From contig NZ_SJTF01000002.1 in NCBI RefSeq assembly GCF_004634245.1, positions 372,001 to 436,000 on the forward strand: 64,000 nucleotides of DNA. The letters run 5' to 3'. Both the position numbers and the translations under genes were made by a program. The notes under the pieces were generated by a model. It did no database searches. It saw only the letters and a list, made by a program, of their open reading frames with translations, and was not told the origin of the DNA. Position 1 is the stretch's first letter, and each line of letters opens with the position of its first letter. The DNA comes from Flavobacterium foetidum. GTDB lineage: Bacteria > Bacteroidota > Bacteroidia > Flavobacteriales > Flavobacteriaceae. Shown piece after piece: positions 26,466 through 36,432 of this stretch.

Positions 26466-27053
26466 GGTTTAAATTGGTTTTTAGTTATTAATTGATTCTG
26501 GTTAGTTAATCTTTTATATTTCTATTTAATAGCATAGTCATTCTAAAACCTCAAAGTCACCCCTTTATCTCCTTCATTTTCATTAGCGAATTTATTAACT
26601 TTTACATCAGTAGAATAATCAGAAAGCATTTTTTTACCGTTTTAGACGAAGAATTATGGATTACAAAAATTAACATCTTAATAATCGTTATTTGATATTA
26701 TTAAATATTTATTTTTGAAAATTCAACAACACAAAAAACAGAAACATACCATATTTTTATACACCAAATAAAAAATAAGTAGTAAAAAACAGCGATTTTA
26801 AACATATAAAATCAATTAAAAAACAATATACCCCATTTCTTTAGGGGTACATTCAAAAAATTAAAAAAATACGATTTAAAAAACATTCTAAAACAACCAA
26901 GAAAAACATAGAATTACACAAAATAAAATTCTTACAAAAACTAGCATCAAAAATAGACTTGTGACATCTCTATTATCTAATTTTTAAAAAGTATAAAAAA
27001 ACCAAAGCCTGCTCAAAATTGAACAGGCTTTCCACAAGAAAAACTAAACGCTT
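26466..27053. other. Gene-free 588 bp, very AT-rich
   Basis: This is the long leader side of the porin gene plus the downstream side of the GH5 gene. Apart from the GH5 terminator (27005-27030) I see no ORF over 40 codons, RNA gene or strong palindrome. The stretch 26690-26960 is almost pure A/T with homopolymer runs. It may contain the porin promoter, but I cannot fix a TAnnTTTG element with confidence. Confidence 0.5.
27005..27030 (-). terminator. Terminator of the GH27-GH5 operon
   Basis: AAGCCTG-C-TC pairs with GA-A-CAGGCTT. Read on the minus strand it is followed by a T-rich run (A-run before 27005), 24 bp after the GH5 stop. Confidence 0.85.
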
Positions 27054-28013
27054 TTATTCTTTATTATATTTTCTTAAGTACTCTCGAATCTTGATTCCTG
27101 ATTCTTTTAGATCTTCGTCTTTCCACTTACCATCAGATTTAGCAGATTTCTTCAAAATCGAACAGGTTTCATCTTTGTCTGAGACCGACCATGTAATCCA
27201 GCTTAATTTACGGTTTTCCATCCAGTCTATGTAATCCTGCCAAGATTGGTAATCAAGAGGTCCGTCGCCAGTAGCTTCCATACCAGCAGATTCAGAAATA
27301 AAGACCGGAATACCACTTTTAATCGCGGCATCTGTACGATCTCTTAGTTCTTTGCCGTGTGTCGCTGCATAAAAATGCATGGTATACATTATATTATTGT
27401 ATCCTATTATTGGGTCTGAGGCCGGAAGATTTATATCCTGATCCCAATGCGGACAACCGACTAAAATTATATTGTCAGGATCATTTTGTCTGATGACGCG
27501 AATTATCTCTTCGGTATAACTCTTAACTTCCTGCCATGTTTCATAATCAGGCTCATTGAACACTTCATATATTATATTGGGGTACTTAGCATATTTCTTT
27601 GAAATTTCTGCAAAGAACTCCTTAGCTTCTTTTAGATTAATATTATGACTGTGCCAATCTATAATAACGTAAATATCAGATTGAATTGCACCATTTACCA
27701 CTGCTTCAATTTTTTCTTTAGAAAACTGAGGCTCTTTGAGATACGAAAACTGCCCCAACTCTATTCCCATTGCAGCCCTGACTATATTACACTTAAAGTC
27801 TTTTTTGAGCCAGCGAACCGATTTTTCATTATAAAACCTTGGCCACATGCTGTGCCATCCAAAACTCATTCCTCGTAAAACGATTGGTTTTTTATTTTGA
27901 TCCACCAATTGCGTTCCCATTAAGCTTAGTTTTCCGTGTTTTTTTACAAACTGTCCATTTGAAACAACGGACATCAAAAAAAGCAAGACAACGATTGTGC
28001 TACTAAACTTCAT
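27054..28013 (-). CDS. GH5 (subfamily 2-like) endo-glucanase/glucomannanase
   Basis: 319 aa with signal peptide (ends about SNGQ, residue 21). A TIM-barrel glycoside hydrolase of family 5: QLVDQNKKPIVLRGMS at the start, acid/base E154 in EVFNEPDYE, nucleophile E241 in FISESAG, and the WSVSDKDETCSILKKSA segment typical of subfamily 2 endo-beta-1,4-glucanases. It retains anomeric configuration and cuts beta-1,4 links inside the chain; in this locus glucomannan is the probable substrate. It starts 2 bp after the GH27 gene, so the two are one operon. The subfamily was assigned by motif memory rather than alignment. Confidence 0.9.
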   Translation of the reverse strand: MKFSSTIVVLLFLMSVVSNGQFVKKHGKLSLMGTQLVDQNKKPIVLRGMSFGWHSMWPRFYNEKSVRWLKKDFKCNIVRAAMGIELGQFSYLKEPQFSKEKIEAVVNGAIQSDIYVIIDWHSHNINLKEAKEFFAEISKKYAKYPNIIYEVFNEPDYETWQEVKSYTEEIIRVIRQNDPDNIILVGCPHWDQDINLPASDPIIGYNNIMYTMHFYAATHGKELRDRTDAAIKSGIPVFISESAGMEATGDGPLDYQSWQDYIDWMENRKLSWITWSVSDKDETCSILKKSAKSDGKWKDEDLKESGIKIREYLRKYNKE

Positions 28014-28015
28014 GA

Positions 28016-29248
28016 TTACGGAATTAACTTTAACGTCACAACATCATGCGACGCTATTGCCGCAGTAAAAGCTTTTTTGGTATTTCCTATCTCTTTGTTT
28101 TTCCAGAGATCTTTAATCTTGAAGACTGTTGTATCGAAAATGGCTTCATAACCAAAATCAGCATCTTTAAAAACATTTTTTTTCCAATCAAAAGTGATTT
28201 TCTTAAGGCTATCGGTTCTGTTTAAAAACGAGACTGCCCAAGCACCATCTGAAAGTGGTTTTACCCAAACCTCAACACCATCTATAACAGTATACTTAAA
28301 TCCCTGAATTCCGAGTTTATCCTGATTTACAGCCAGCATTTCTTTATTGGTCAGAATTGCTAAAGTTTCTTTAGACATTTTACGATAATCATTTCCTGTA
28401 AACAACGGAGAAGCCATCATGCACCACATCGCAAAATGCGATTTGTCTTCAGTATCGTTCATTTCGTTTCCAACCTCCATCATGTCAAAATCATTCCAAT
28501 GATCAGGACCAGAATATTTACGAATATCTTTTCTCATGTCTACTATTTTCATAAATCCCCAAGACGACCAGTTTTCAGGATGTTTGAATTCGCAATCAAA
28601 ACACGGATAAATATCTCCAGAAATCCTCCAGAGATTCCCAACATTCTTTCCCCATTCCCAAGGCTGATTGTCTCCCCATTCGCAGAGACTGAAAACAATA
28701 GTTCTTCCCGCTGTTTTTAATGCATTGCTCATTGTAGTATAGGCTTCCTTTGCTGTTATTCCTTCTGTATTGCACCAATCGTATTTCAGGAAATCAATTC
28801 CGAGGCGCGCATAAAAACGGGCATCCTGATATTCGTAGCCACGAGTTCCCGGATATCCAGCACAAGTTTTCGTTCCGGCGCAATTGTACAAACCGAACTT
28901 CAAGCCCTTACTATGAACATAGTCGATTAGCGATTTCATTCCATTAGGAAATTTATCAGGATCAGGAACCAGATCTCCGTTTGCATCACGTTCGTGCGTC
29001 ATCCAGCCATCGTCTAACACTATGTAATTATAACCAGCTGATGCCAAACCAGACGAAACCATAATATCAGCGGTTTCTTTGACTAATTTTTCATCAATAT
29101 TGGTCGCAAAGGTATTCCAAGAGTTCCATCCCATCGGAGGAGTCATTGCCAAACCTTCAAATTTTCCTGCCTGTTGCGTATGTGTATTTCCCTGACCGAA
29201 AGAAATAATGGAAAAACATACGGCAAACATCAAAGTGATTTTCTTCAT
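28016..29248 (-). CDS. GH27 alpha-galactosidase
   Basis: 410 aa, signal peptide to about residue 19. Clear family 27: MTPPMGWNSWNTF near 35-47, LDDGW at 78-82, nucleophile D157 in FLKYDWCNTEG, acid/base D212 in WRISGDI. It removes alpha-1,6-galactosyl side groups, as in galactomannan. The C-terminal beta-sandwich domain (about 300-410) is present. It is the first gene of the GH27-GH5 pair; the short 113-bp upstream gap contains the terminator of the preceding T9SS gene, so the pair likely has its own promoter there. Confidence 0.95.
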   Translation of the reverse strand: MKKITLMFAVCFSIISFGQGNTHTQQAGKFEGLAMTPPMGWNSWNTFATNIDEKLVKETADIMVSSGLASAGYNYIVLDDGWMTHERDANGDLVPDPDKFPNGMKSLIDYVHSKGLKFGLYNCAGTKTCAGYPGTRGYEYQDARFYARLGIDFLKYDWCNTEGITAKEAYTTMSNALKTAGRTIVFSLCEWGDNQPWEWGKNVGNLWRISGDIYPCFDCEFKHPENWSSWGFMKIVDMRKDIRKYSGPDHWNDFDMMEVGNEMNDTEDKSHFAMWCMMASPLFTGNDYRKMSKETLAILTNKEMLAVNQDKLGIQGFKYTVIDGVEVWVKPLSDGAWAVSFLNRTDSLKKITFDWKKNVFKDADFGYEAIFDTTVFKIKDLWKNKEIGNTKKAFTAAIASHDVVTLKLIP

Positions 29249-29281
29249 TTTTATTTTTTTATTGTGATACTATAAATAATA

Positions 29282-29308
29282 AGCAGCATACTTATAATGC
29301 ATGCTGCT
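29282..29308 (-). terminator. Terminator of the T9SS-protein gene
   Basis: AGCAGCAT (29282-29289) pairs perfectly with ATGCTGCT (29301-29308), followed on the minus strand by a T/A-rich run. It separates the T9SS gene from the GH27 operon. Confidence 0.6.
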
Positions 29309-29361
29309 ATGGCATATAAGGATTTTAAAATAAATGCAACTTAAATTCTCTACAAAGTTTA

Positions 29362-30345
29362 TCAATTCACGATTAGATTTTTAGAACGAACATTACCATC
29401 TGCATACATCACCTGAACAATATAAACACCCGCCACTAAAGATGCGCCGACCGCACTTCTCAACGCATAAGAAGTAGAGCTGCTCGATGTAGAAAGAGGA
29501 AATGTAGTACTCAACGTACCGCTTGTATTGTATATACGGCATACAGATGGATTTCCTAAATAGGTTATTACTGGAGCAACAATAGTTAAATATCCATTAG
29601 AATACGGATTGGGCGCAACTGAAAAATCATAATTTGTAGGCACCGACTTATTGGCGCAATTCGTCAGATTTAACGAAACGGCATTTCCATATGACGTATT
29701 CGTTACCGAGTTAGATGCACAGCTTGCAGCCCCTGTAGTGCTCGTTATATTGTATATAAAATAATTCTGTCCGTTTAAGGGTAGCTTTAACTCAAAAACT
29801 CTATTGGCAATCGGAGTTACAATCACGCTCGGATCAGCTACTGTTGGCGAAATCGAGAAACTGGTATTTGGACTCGGATTAGGATTTGTTGTCACGGTAA
29901 GATTGATGATATGGTATTGCGTTGTACAATAATCTGCTGTTTTTGAAACCGAATAACTTGGCGTTACTGGCGGTGTAACAGTTAGAAAATTGAAATTCGG
30001 CGTCATGGCAACCAGAACATTATCTAAAAAAAAGCTCGCATAAATATAATGAGGAGATGAAATTATATTTCCAGACTTCATTACTACTTTACTTAATGCT
30101 GTGGGAGAAGGATTACCAGCAAAAGTTATCCCAGAATTAGGAGATGCAGTCCAAACTATATTATTGTAAGTGCCTGCTACAGGCGGGTCCACAATAGTGT
30201 AAGTAGGATTGTTTGCAATACAATAAGGATTATTTCCTGTAATATATTGCGCATGTCCTATTGAAATCAACAATAAAAAAAAAGCAATAGTCGAATAAAA
30301 TTTTCTTCTAAAATGATTAAGGTTCAAAGAGTAATTGTTCTTCAT
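29362..30345 (-). CDS. Secreted protein with PKD-like region and type A T9SS sorting domain, function unknown
   Basis: 327 aa. A long signal peptide (FYSTIAFFLLLISIGHAQ, cleavage about residue 32). The first half is Ser/Thr/Pro/Asn-rich and resembles PKD-like domains (YCIANNPTYTIVDPP, IVWTASPNSGITFAG). The last 85 residues form the por-secretion type A sorting domain (SVAPNPYSNGYLTI, CRIYNTSGTL, GVYIVQVMYADGNVRSKN, end LIVN), so it should be exported by the type IX system. It stands as a separate transcript between the SusCD operon and the GH27 operon, flanked by terminators. No catalytic motif is seen. A glycan-binding or surface role in the mannan locus is inferred from position only. Confidence 0.85.
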   Translation of the reverse strand: MKNNYSLNLNHFRRKFYSTIAFFLLLISIGHAQYITGNNPYCIANNPTYTIVDPPVAGTYNNIVWTASPNSGITFAGNPSPTALSKVVMKSGNIISSPHYIYASFFLDNVLVAMTPNFNFLTVTPPVTPSYSVSKTADYCTTQYHIINLTVTTNPNPSPNTSFSISPTVADPSVIVTPIANRVFELKLPLNGQNYFIYNITSTTGAASCASNSVTNTSYGNAVSLNLTNCANKSVPTNYDFSVAPNPYSNGYLTIVAPVITYLGNPSVCRIYNTSGTLSTTFPLSTSSSSTSYALRSAVGASLVAGVYIVQVMYADGNVRSKNLIVN

Positions 30346-30470
30346 AATTATAGTTTTAAGGGTTAAATAGCATCAGTAAATTTAAGTATCGATTTCTCAT
30401 CATTTTGATACTATTTTATTAAAAATCAATACTATATATTCATATTTAGAAAGAATTTTCCGTAATAAAA

Positions 30471-30501
30471 AACTCCATTTCGAATAAATCGAAATGGAGT
30501 T
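30471..30501 (-). terminator. Terminator of the SusCD-SGBP operon
   Basis: AACTCCATTTCGA (30471-30483) pairs perfectly with TCGAAATGGAGTT (30489-30501). The minus-strand T-run comes from the A-run before 30471. Confidence 0.9.
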
Positions 30502-30521
30502 CAATCACTACTTAAACTATA

Positions 30522-31607
30522 TTATTCTGCTTTAAGCACAAAACCGATATTGTCGATGTAAAATGTATTTTCTATACCATCACCTTTCTCATTGGTGGTT
30601 CTATTTTGGAAAGTGATGTTTTGAACGCGATCCGTATTTGTGAGAACAGACCATGGAAGATAAAATACTTTCCAGTCTGTAGTAACATCTAAAACTGGCG
30701 GATTATTATCCCAATTACCGTTAAATACAAAGCTAACTTTCCCTGGTACTTTAGCTTTAATCGCAACACGTAAACCAGAATAAGGGCTAAGTTGGTCATA
30801 CCAGCTCCAGTTGCCCTGCAAGCTTCCCCACGCATCCATTTTCTTTTCAATGTGAATAAGTCCCTGTTCTGCAGTTCCATCGGTTATGTAACTAAAATTA
30901 TTCCAAGAAGGAAAATCTAATCCATAATAAGAAATATCGTCAAAAATGGCAGTTCCGATTGCGTATGGAGAAATTGTTTCACCAGATATGTTAGCTATCG
31001 AAAGTGACCTCAAATCTGCATTTTCAGGTACTTTAATTACAATCTTTTCTAAAGTTGAAGAAACTACAGTCACCGGAACCGCAGGCAACGTTTTAGTTTT
31101 TGCCAAGGTAACCACAGGATTTAAGAAATATTTCCCTGTAATCGTAATCTCCTGACCCGCAGTCGCATTAACCGGATAAAATTGCGAGAATGTAGGTACA
31201 GGTGGCGCGATAACAAAATCAAATTCGGCGGTACCTTTTTCAGTTACAACCTTAAGTTTGTTAGAAGCATTTGCGTACGGCGTATTTTCGTCAATCAATA
31301 TAACGATATCTGTATCGGTTACAAATGATGGCTGAAAATAACTTTCGTAATCATTAAAATAGACTTTTGTTGTCGTCAATAATCCTTTTCCATGAATAAC
31401 ATAATAGTTTTTAGGATATCCAACAGTCACCGGCTCAAACGGCTTAAGACTTCCGTCGGTTTCATAGCCAGATGGTTTTACAGACTCAATCGTAGGTCCG
31501 CTCGCACTAGATGAGGCACTATCATCATTCGAACATGAACTGATCAGTATCACAGATAATACCCACACTATGCATACTGCTAAAGAAACAATTCTTATCT
31601 TTTTCAT
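30522..31607 (-). CDS. Surface glycan-binding lipoprotein with IPT/TIG domains
   Basis: 361 aa. The lipobox is ISSCS (Cys about 25) followed by a Ser/Asp-rich linker typical of surface-exposed lipoproteins. Two IPT/TIG-like Ig domains (about 37-135, and 137-220 with FYPVNATAGQEITITGKYF) lead to a C-terminal jelly-roll-like carbohydrate-binding region rich in exposed Trp (WNNFSY, DAWGSLQGNWSWYDQL, NGNWDNNPP, FYIDNIGFV). Such proteins sit beside SusD and grip polysaccharide at the cell surface. It lies 17 bp after the SusD gene in the same operon, the usual SusE position. Mannan or glucomannan is the inferred ligand. Confidence 0.88.
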   Translation of the reverse strand: MKKIRIVSLAVCIVWVLSVILISSCSNDDSASSSASGPTIESVKPSGYETDGSLKPFEPVTVGYPKNYYVIHGKGLLTTTKVYFNDYESYFQPSFVTDTDIVILIDENTPYANASNKLKVVTEKGTAEFDFVIAPPVPTFSQFYPVNATAGQEITITGKYFLNPVVTLAKTKTLPAVPVTVVSSTLEKIVIKVPENADLRSLSIANISGETISPYAIGTAIFDDISYYGLDFPSWNNFSYITDGTAEQGLIHIEKKMDAWGSLQGNWSWYDQLSPYSGLRVAIKAKVPGKVSFVFNGNWDNNPPVLDVTTDWKVFYLPWSVLTNTDRVQNITFQNRTTNEKGDGIENTFYIDNIGFVLKAE

Positions 31608-31624
31608 ATTATTATCTTTAAAAA

Positions 31625-33223
31625 TTATTTAAAAGTATATGGTACTACTTCTTTCAATTTTGGGTTTTTAATTAAATCATCTGCAGGATAAGGCAACAAA
31701 AGGTTGGTTGCAGTAATTGTGATATGTTTTTCAACTTCTCTGTTTCCACGGTTTTGCGCTTCCAATATTGCTTTTGCTTTTGCGAAAGGAATACGTCCTA
31801 AATCAAAATAGTAATCGCCTTCACAAGCTAATTCTGCACGTCTTTCTTTAAAGATATCATCAAAAGAGATTGAGGTTTTTTCAGGAACACCAGCTCTTCT
31901 TCGTACAGCATTAAAAGACGCCAGCGCCGCCGGATCTGAAGTGCTTCCCGATTGAGAACCCAAAACCGCTTCTGCGTGGATAAGCAATAATTCTGCATAA
32001 CGCATCATGTAGCTGTTCATGCTGCTTTCTCCGTTAAACTGAGGATTAAAAGGTCCTGTAATTGGCAGGTTTTCTTTTCCGATTACATACTTTTTCAATC
32101 CAGCACCAGATCTTTGCGCTTCATATTTAATATCAAAAGTATAGCCCAAAATAAGTTTAGCGTCTACTTCCAGTGATTCTGCATAAGTCAGATTCGGATA
32201 ATAATCTCCTGGCAACATAAAAGTTTCTATTCTACGCTTGTCACCAGGTTCGTAAACATTATGAATTAAATCTTGAGAAGGCGCAATCTGACCCGAATAA
32301 GTCGTTTCTACCAATCTATTTTCGGGAGCAAACAAGGTGTTCGAAAAATTACCGTCAAAATAAGTTCCTGCTCCATTCCATTGCCATGAAAAGATAGATT
32401 CTTCGTTATTATTATTTTTTTGAAGCCATAAATCGGCAAAAGATTTAGTTGGCAGTGCGTCTCCTCCCAATAACTTAAACTCGCCACTATTGATAACTTC
32501 CTGAGCCAATGCGCGTGCTAAATCATATTTTTTCTGATATAAATAAACTTTAGCCAAAAGTGCTTTTGCAGATCCGCTCGAAACATGAGCGTTTGCAGCA
32601 TAATCTGAGCCTCTGTTTTTAGTTCTCAGATTCTCAATGGCAAATTTCAAATCGTTTTCAATAAATTTATATACATCTTCAGTTGGATTGCTTGGTATAA
32701 CAAAGTTTAAAGAGTAATCACTATTATCTTCTATAATAGGCACATTTCCCCATAATCTTACCAAAAAGAAATAAGAAAAAGCTCTTATAAAATGAGCCTC
32801 TCCCAAGGCATTATTCAGCGCAGCTTTACTTACATTAGGACCAACACTTTGCGGAAGGCTGTTGATATAGGCATTCGAATTTGCTACAGCCCCAAAACAT
32901 GATCTCCATGCATCAGAAATAAATGATTGCGAATTTGTAAAACTTAGATCTGTAAATTTCCCAAAATCATTGTAAACATCTGCATACATATTTCCAGAAA
33001 TCACATCTGTAATTCCGTAAAAAGCAGATTTATTCAAATTAAACCAAACAAGGCCATACAATCCGTTGGCTGCATTGTCGAGTTTTACATCAGAATCGTA
33101 ATAGTTGCCTATTGTAGGTGCAGCCTCTGCCGGAACATCAAGAAAATCCTGAGAACAAGAAGATGAAAGCAGCATAAGAACTGCTAAACTAAAAACACCG
33201 CCTCTTTTTATTATATTTTTCAT
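31625..33223 (-). CDS. SusD/RagB family nutrient-binding lipoprotein
   Basis: 532 aa. The lipobox SSCSQ (Cys about 23) is followed by the family opening DFLDVPAEAAPT. TPR-like helices (LGEAHFIRAFSYFFLVRLWGN, cited in parts: AHFIRAFSYF and LVRLWG) and the C-terminal RYAELLLIHAEAV and FNAVRRRAGVP motifs are standard SusD. It forms the lid of the SusC channel and captures oligosaccharides at the outer membrane. It follows SusC by 11 bp. The homology is unambiguous; glycan specificity is from context. Confidence 0.96.
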   Translation of the reverse strand: MKNIIKRGGVFSLAVLMLLSSSCSQDFLDVPAEAAPTIGNYYDSDVKLDNAANGLYGLVWFNLNKSAFYGITDVISGNMYADVYNDFGKFTDLSFTNSQSFISDAWRSCFGAVANSNAYINSLPQSVGPNVSKAALNNALGEAHFIRAFSYFFLVRLWGNVPIIEDNSDYSLNFVIPSNPTEDVYKFIENDLKFAIENLRTKNRGSDYAANAHVSSGSAKALLAKVYLYQKKYDLARALAQEVINSGEFKLLGGDALPTKSFADLWLQKNNNNEESIFSWQWNGAGTYFDGNFSNTLFAPENRLVETTYSGQIAPSQDLIHNVYEPGDKRRIETFMLPGDYYPNLTYAESLEVDAKLILGYTFDIKYEAQRSGAGLKKYVIGKENLPITGPFNPQFNGESSMNSYMMRYAELLLIHAEAVLGSQSGSTSDPAALASFNAVRRRAGVPEKTSISFDDIFKERRAELACEGDYYFDLGRIPFAKAKAILEAQNRGNREVEKHITITATNLLLPYPADDLIKNPKLKEVVPYTFK

Positions 33224-33234
33224 ATTAATTCGTA

Positions 33235-36200
33235 TTAAAATTCAACATTAAAACCAAAAGTGATTTGTCTTGGAACAGGATAACGGCCGTTATCGACACC
33301 TGTTAATAATGCATCCTGATTGTAAGCACCTACTTCAGGATCATATCCTTTGTATTTGGTAAACGTAAACAGGTTTTGTCCTGAAGCGTACAATCTTAAT
33401 CTTGATAGTTTTATTTTTGAAATTATATCAGATGGAAGAGAATATCCTAAAGTGACATTCTGGATTCTTAAATAAGAACCATCCTCAATAATACGAGTTG
33501 AAACTGCATTGTTAACATCGTCATAAGTTGAAGGTCTCGGCAGAGAAGCGTTAGTGTTCGAAGCAGAATAAAAATCTGAGGCTTCGGTTAAATAATTTGT
33601 TCCCAAACTACTGTTTAGCGTACCAGACAGACGAGTCAAATTCATCAGTTTGTTCCCTGCGCTTCCTTGTAAGAATATAGACAAGTCTACATTTTTGTAC
33701 TTAAAGTTGTTTGTAAATCCGTAAGTGAATTTTGGGTTTGGATTACCGATTGCCTTAATATCATTCTGATCAATAACCCCATCATTATTCTGGTCTTTAT
33801 AAATCACATCTCCTTTTTGGAAATTCGGCATCAAAGAATTCGTTCCGTTTTTCAGAATCACTCTATTTCCAGATCCGTCTGTATGACCATATGCAAGTAG
33901 GTCTTCGTCTGTTCTATAAATTCCCAAAGCCTCGTAACCTACAAAAGAACCAATCGGCAGACCTTCTACAGTTCTAGAAACTGTTACGGTATTGTAAGCA
34001 AGAGTTCCCATTGTTTTTACAATATTTAATCCAGCCATATTGGTAACCTCATTTACATATCTAGTAAAATTTAGATTAGCATTCCACGAAAAATTCTCTG
34101 TGAATTTCTCTGTATAACCGAGCGTAACCTCTATACCTTTATTTTTCATGCTTCCTAAGTTGTAATAAGGAGGGTTTACACCACCTTCATAATCACCACC
34201 TCCCGAAAGAAAGTTAGGAAGCGGCACTTGATACAAGAAATCTTTAGAAACTTTTTGATACAAATCTACCGAAGCTGTCAGTTTAGAACTGAACATGGTA
34301 AAATCTAAACCTAAATTGGTCTGAGTCTGAGTTTCCCATTTCAAGTTTTGATTTGCAGTATTTGACGGAAGATAAGAAGTTCCCATCGAACTGTTTACCA
34401 CATGGAGATTCGAATCATACAAGTTATTACCAATCTGATTATTACCAGTTTGTCCCCAGCCCGCTCTTATTTTGATATTATCAACATATTTACGCGTGCT
34501 TTCCATAAAACTCTCGTTAGAGATTTTCCATGAACCACTTACAGAGCTAAAAACACCCCATTTGTTGCCAACATAGAATTTAGAGGATCCGTCTGTTCTT
34601 ATAGAAGCCGCAATTCCGTACTTATCGGCATAATCATACACTGCTCTTCCCAGGTAAGAAGCTAAAGTTTGAGTTCCAGAATACACACCGCTTGTTACCG
34701 CTTTGGTCAAATCTGACGCAGCAAGCGTTTTATTATTGTTGTCTGTGTAACCTTCAGCAGTTATAGAATAACCTTCCCAATGCGCTCTGTTGGATTCTTG
34801 AACCGCCAAAATTGTGAAATTGTGATTGCCAATCGTATTTCTATAAGTAAGCATGTTTTTTAAGTTCCACGAATTGCCGCTAGAAGGATTATAGTACAAG
34901 TTGGCAAAACTTTTTACTGCATTTCCTAAAGAGTACATAGGATCGAATCTTTGCCCTAAGTTATCATAGATATAACCACCGGCCTCAAAACGATATTCCA
35001 GACCTTTTAAGATATCTACCTGTGTATAAAAGTTACCAGAATAATTTTTTCTAACTAAAGTATTGGAACCCAACAAAGAAGTCGCCACCGGATTTACAAA
35101 AGAAGTATTTCCTCCTGTAGGCGGTCCCGCAAATGCGCCCGATAATTCTCGCACCGCAACATCTGGCGTGGCAAGCAATGAAGTAGCCACTACTCCGTTA
35201 AACTGTCCATTCAAAGTCAGTTTTTCATCTGTAATCGCCCCGCTTACATTTACACCAACTTTTATAAATTTATTGACTTTAGCATCTATATTAGATCTAA
35301 AATTATATCTTTTAAAACCAGATTCGATTACAATACCTTCCTGATTCAAGATTCCTCCCGAGATATAGTAGTTAATTCCTTCTTTACCACCTGAAAAAGA
35401 AAGCTGATTCGAAGACATCAGTCCAGTTTCATAAATAGCATCTTGCCAATCTGTACCTTTTCCTAAAACCTCAGGATGCGCGAACTCAGGTCTTTTCGAG
35501 GTTGGATCATAGACATCTGCTAATGCATTCTGGTGAATCGCATATTGCTGCAAATTCATTGAATGCAGTTTTTTAGGAAGATTGCTAATAGAGTAAGAGT
35601 TTTCAAAAGATAGTTTTCCCGTTCCTTTTTTCCCCGACTTAGTAGTTACAATGATTACCCCGTTTGCACCTCGCGAACCATAAATAGCGGTTGCAGATGC
35701 ATCTTTTAGAATATCGATAGATTCGATATCGTTTGGATTGATCAATGCCATCGGACTTTGCGTAATGTTACCATTATTGGAAAAATTAGAATTCCCCTGA
35801 GCATTTCTTCCCGAAGTAGACGAATTACGAGCATCTCCCGAAATTGGAACACCATCTATAACATAAAGCGGCTCATTGGTTCCCGTCAGCGAAGAAACAC
35901 CTCTAATTCTTACCGAAACGTTACTTCCCGGCTCTCCAGAGTTACTGTTGACAACAACCCCCGCAGCTTTACCTTGCATCATTTGATCAAAAGATGCAAC
36001 TTTCAAATTTTCAATATCTTTAGAAGAGATACTTGAAATAGCACTGTTTACGTCTTTTCTTTTCTGCGTTCCGTATCCAATTACCACCACATCTTTCAAA
36101 TCTTCTGCATTAGATTTAAGGATCACATTAATGGTTGTTCTTCCGTCTACTGCAACTTTTTGAGTGGTAAATCCGATAAAAGAAAATGATAAGGTAGCGT

Positions 36201-36432
36201 TTGCGGGAACATCAATAGAATATTTCCCGTCAAAATCTGTAGAAGCAGACACCTTAGAACCTGCAACTGAAATATTTGCCCCTGGAATCGATAATCCCTT
36301 TTCATCAGCTACAGTTCCTGACACTTTTACTTGTGCTGTAATGAAATTACTGGTCAGTAACAAAAATAAAATCAAAGGAACCAATCTGTGGTTAGCGTTC
36401 CAATGAATAAAATTAGTCATTAGTTTTTTCAT
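33235..36432 (-). CDS. SusC/RagA-type TonB-linked outer membrane receptor
   Basis: 1065 aa. A signal peptide (to about 34, ITAQ), a carboxypeptidase-regulatory-like domain (about 35-110, GTVADEKGLSIPGANISV), a TonB-box-like DVVVIGYGTQKR (114-125), the plug domain (about 125-235, with VIDGVPI and IYGSRGANGVIIVTTK cited in parts), and a 22-strand-type barrel to the C-terminal GFNVEF. It imports oligosaccharides using TonB energy. It is the first gene of a three-gene operon; the long upstream gap with a palindrome lies between it and the same-strand AraC gene. Confidence 0.97.
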   Translation of the reverse strand: MKKLMTNFIHWNANHRLVPLILFLLLTSNFITAQVKVSGTVADEKGLSIPGANISVAGSKVSASTDFDGKYSIDVPANATLSFSFIGFTTQKVAVDGRTTINVILKSNAEDLKDVVVIGYGTQKRKDVNSAISSISSKDIENLKVASFDQMMQGKAAGVVVNSNSGEPGSNVSVRIRGVSSLTGTNEPLYVIDGVPISGDARNSSTSGRNAQGNSNFSNNGNITQSPMALINPNDIESIDILKDASATAIYGSRGANGVIIVTTKSGKKGTGKLSFENSYSISNLPKKLHSMNLQQYAIHQNALADVYDPTSKRPEFAHPEVLGKGTDWQDAIYETGLMSSNQLSFSGGKEGINYYISGGILNQEGIVIESGFKRYNFRSNIDAKVNKFIKVGVNVSGAITDEKLTLNGQFNGVVATSLLATPDVAVRELSGAFAGPPTGGNTSFVNPVATSLLGSNTLVRKNYSGNFYTQVDILKGLEYRFEAGGYIYDNLGQRFDPMYSLGNAVKSFANLYYNPSSGNSWNLKNMLTYRNTIGNHNFTILAVQESNRAHWEGYSITAEGYTDNNNKTLAASDLTKAVTSGVYSGTQTLASYLGRAVYDYADKYGIAASIRTDGSSKFYVGNKWGVFSSVSGSWKISNESFMESTRKYVDNIKIRAGWGQTGNNQIGNNLYDSNLHVVNSSMGTSYLPSNTANQNLKWETQTQTNLGLDFTMFSSKLTASVDLYQKVSKDFLYQVPLPNFLSGGGDYEGGVNPPYYNLGSMKNKGIEVTLGYTEKFTENFSWNANLNFTRYVNEVTNMAGLNIVKTMGTLAYNTVTVSRTVEGLPIGSFVGYEALGIYRTDEDLLAYGHTDGSGNRVILKNGTNSLMPNFQKGDVIYKDQNNDGVIDQNDIKAIGNPNPKFTYGFTNNFKYKNVDLSIFLQGSAGNKLMNLTRLSGTLNSSLGTNYLTEASDFYSASNTNASLPRPSTYDDVNNAVSTRIIEDGSYLRIQNVTLGYSLPSDIISKIKLSRLRLYASGQNLFTFTKYKGYDPEVGAYNQDALLTGVDNGRYPVPRQITFGFNVEF

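Noticed and set aside
26466..27053. Hidden small gene or RNA in the long gap before the porin
   Set aside because: There is no ORF with plausible codon use, no stable hairpin apart from the GH5 terminator, and the region is almost pure A/T.
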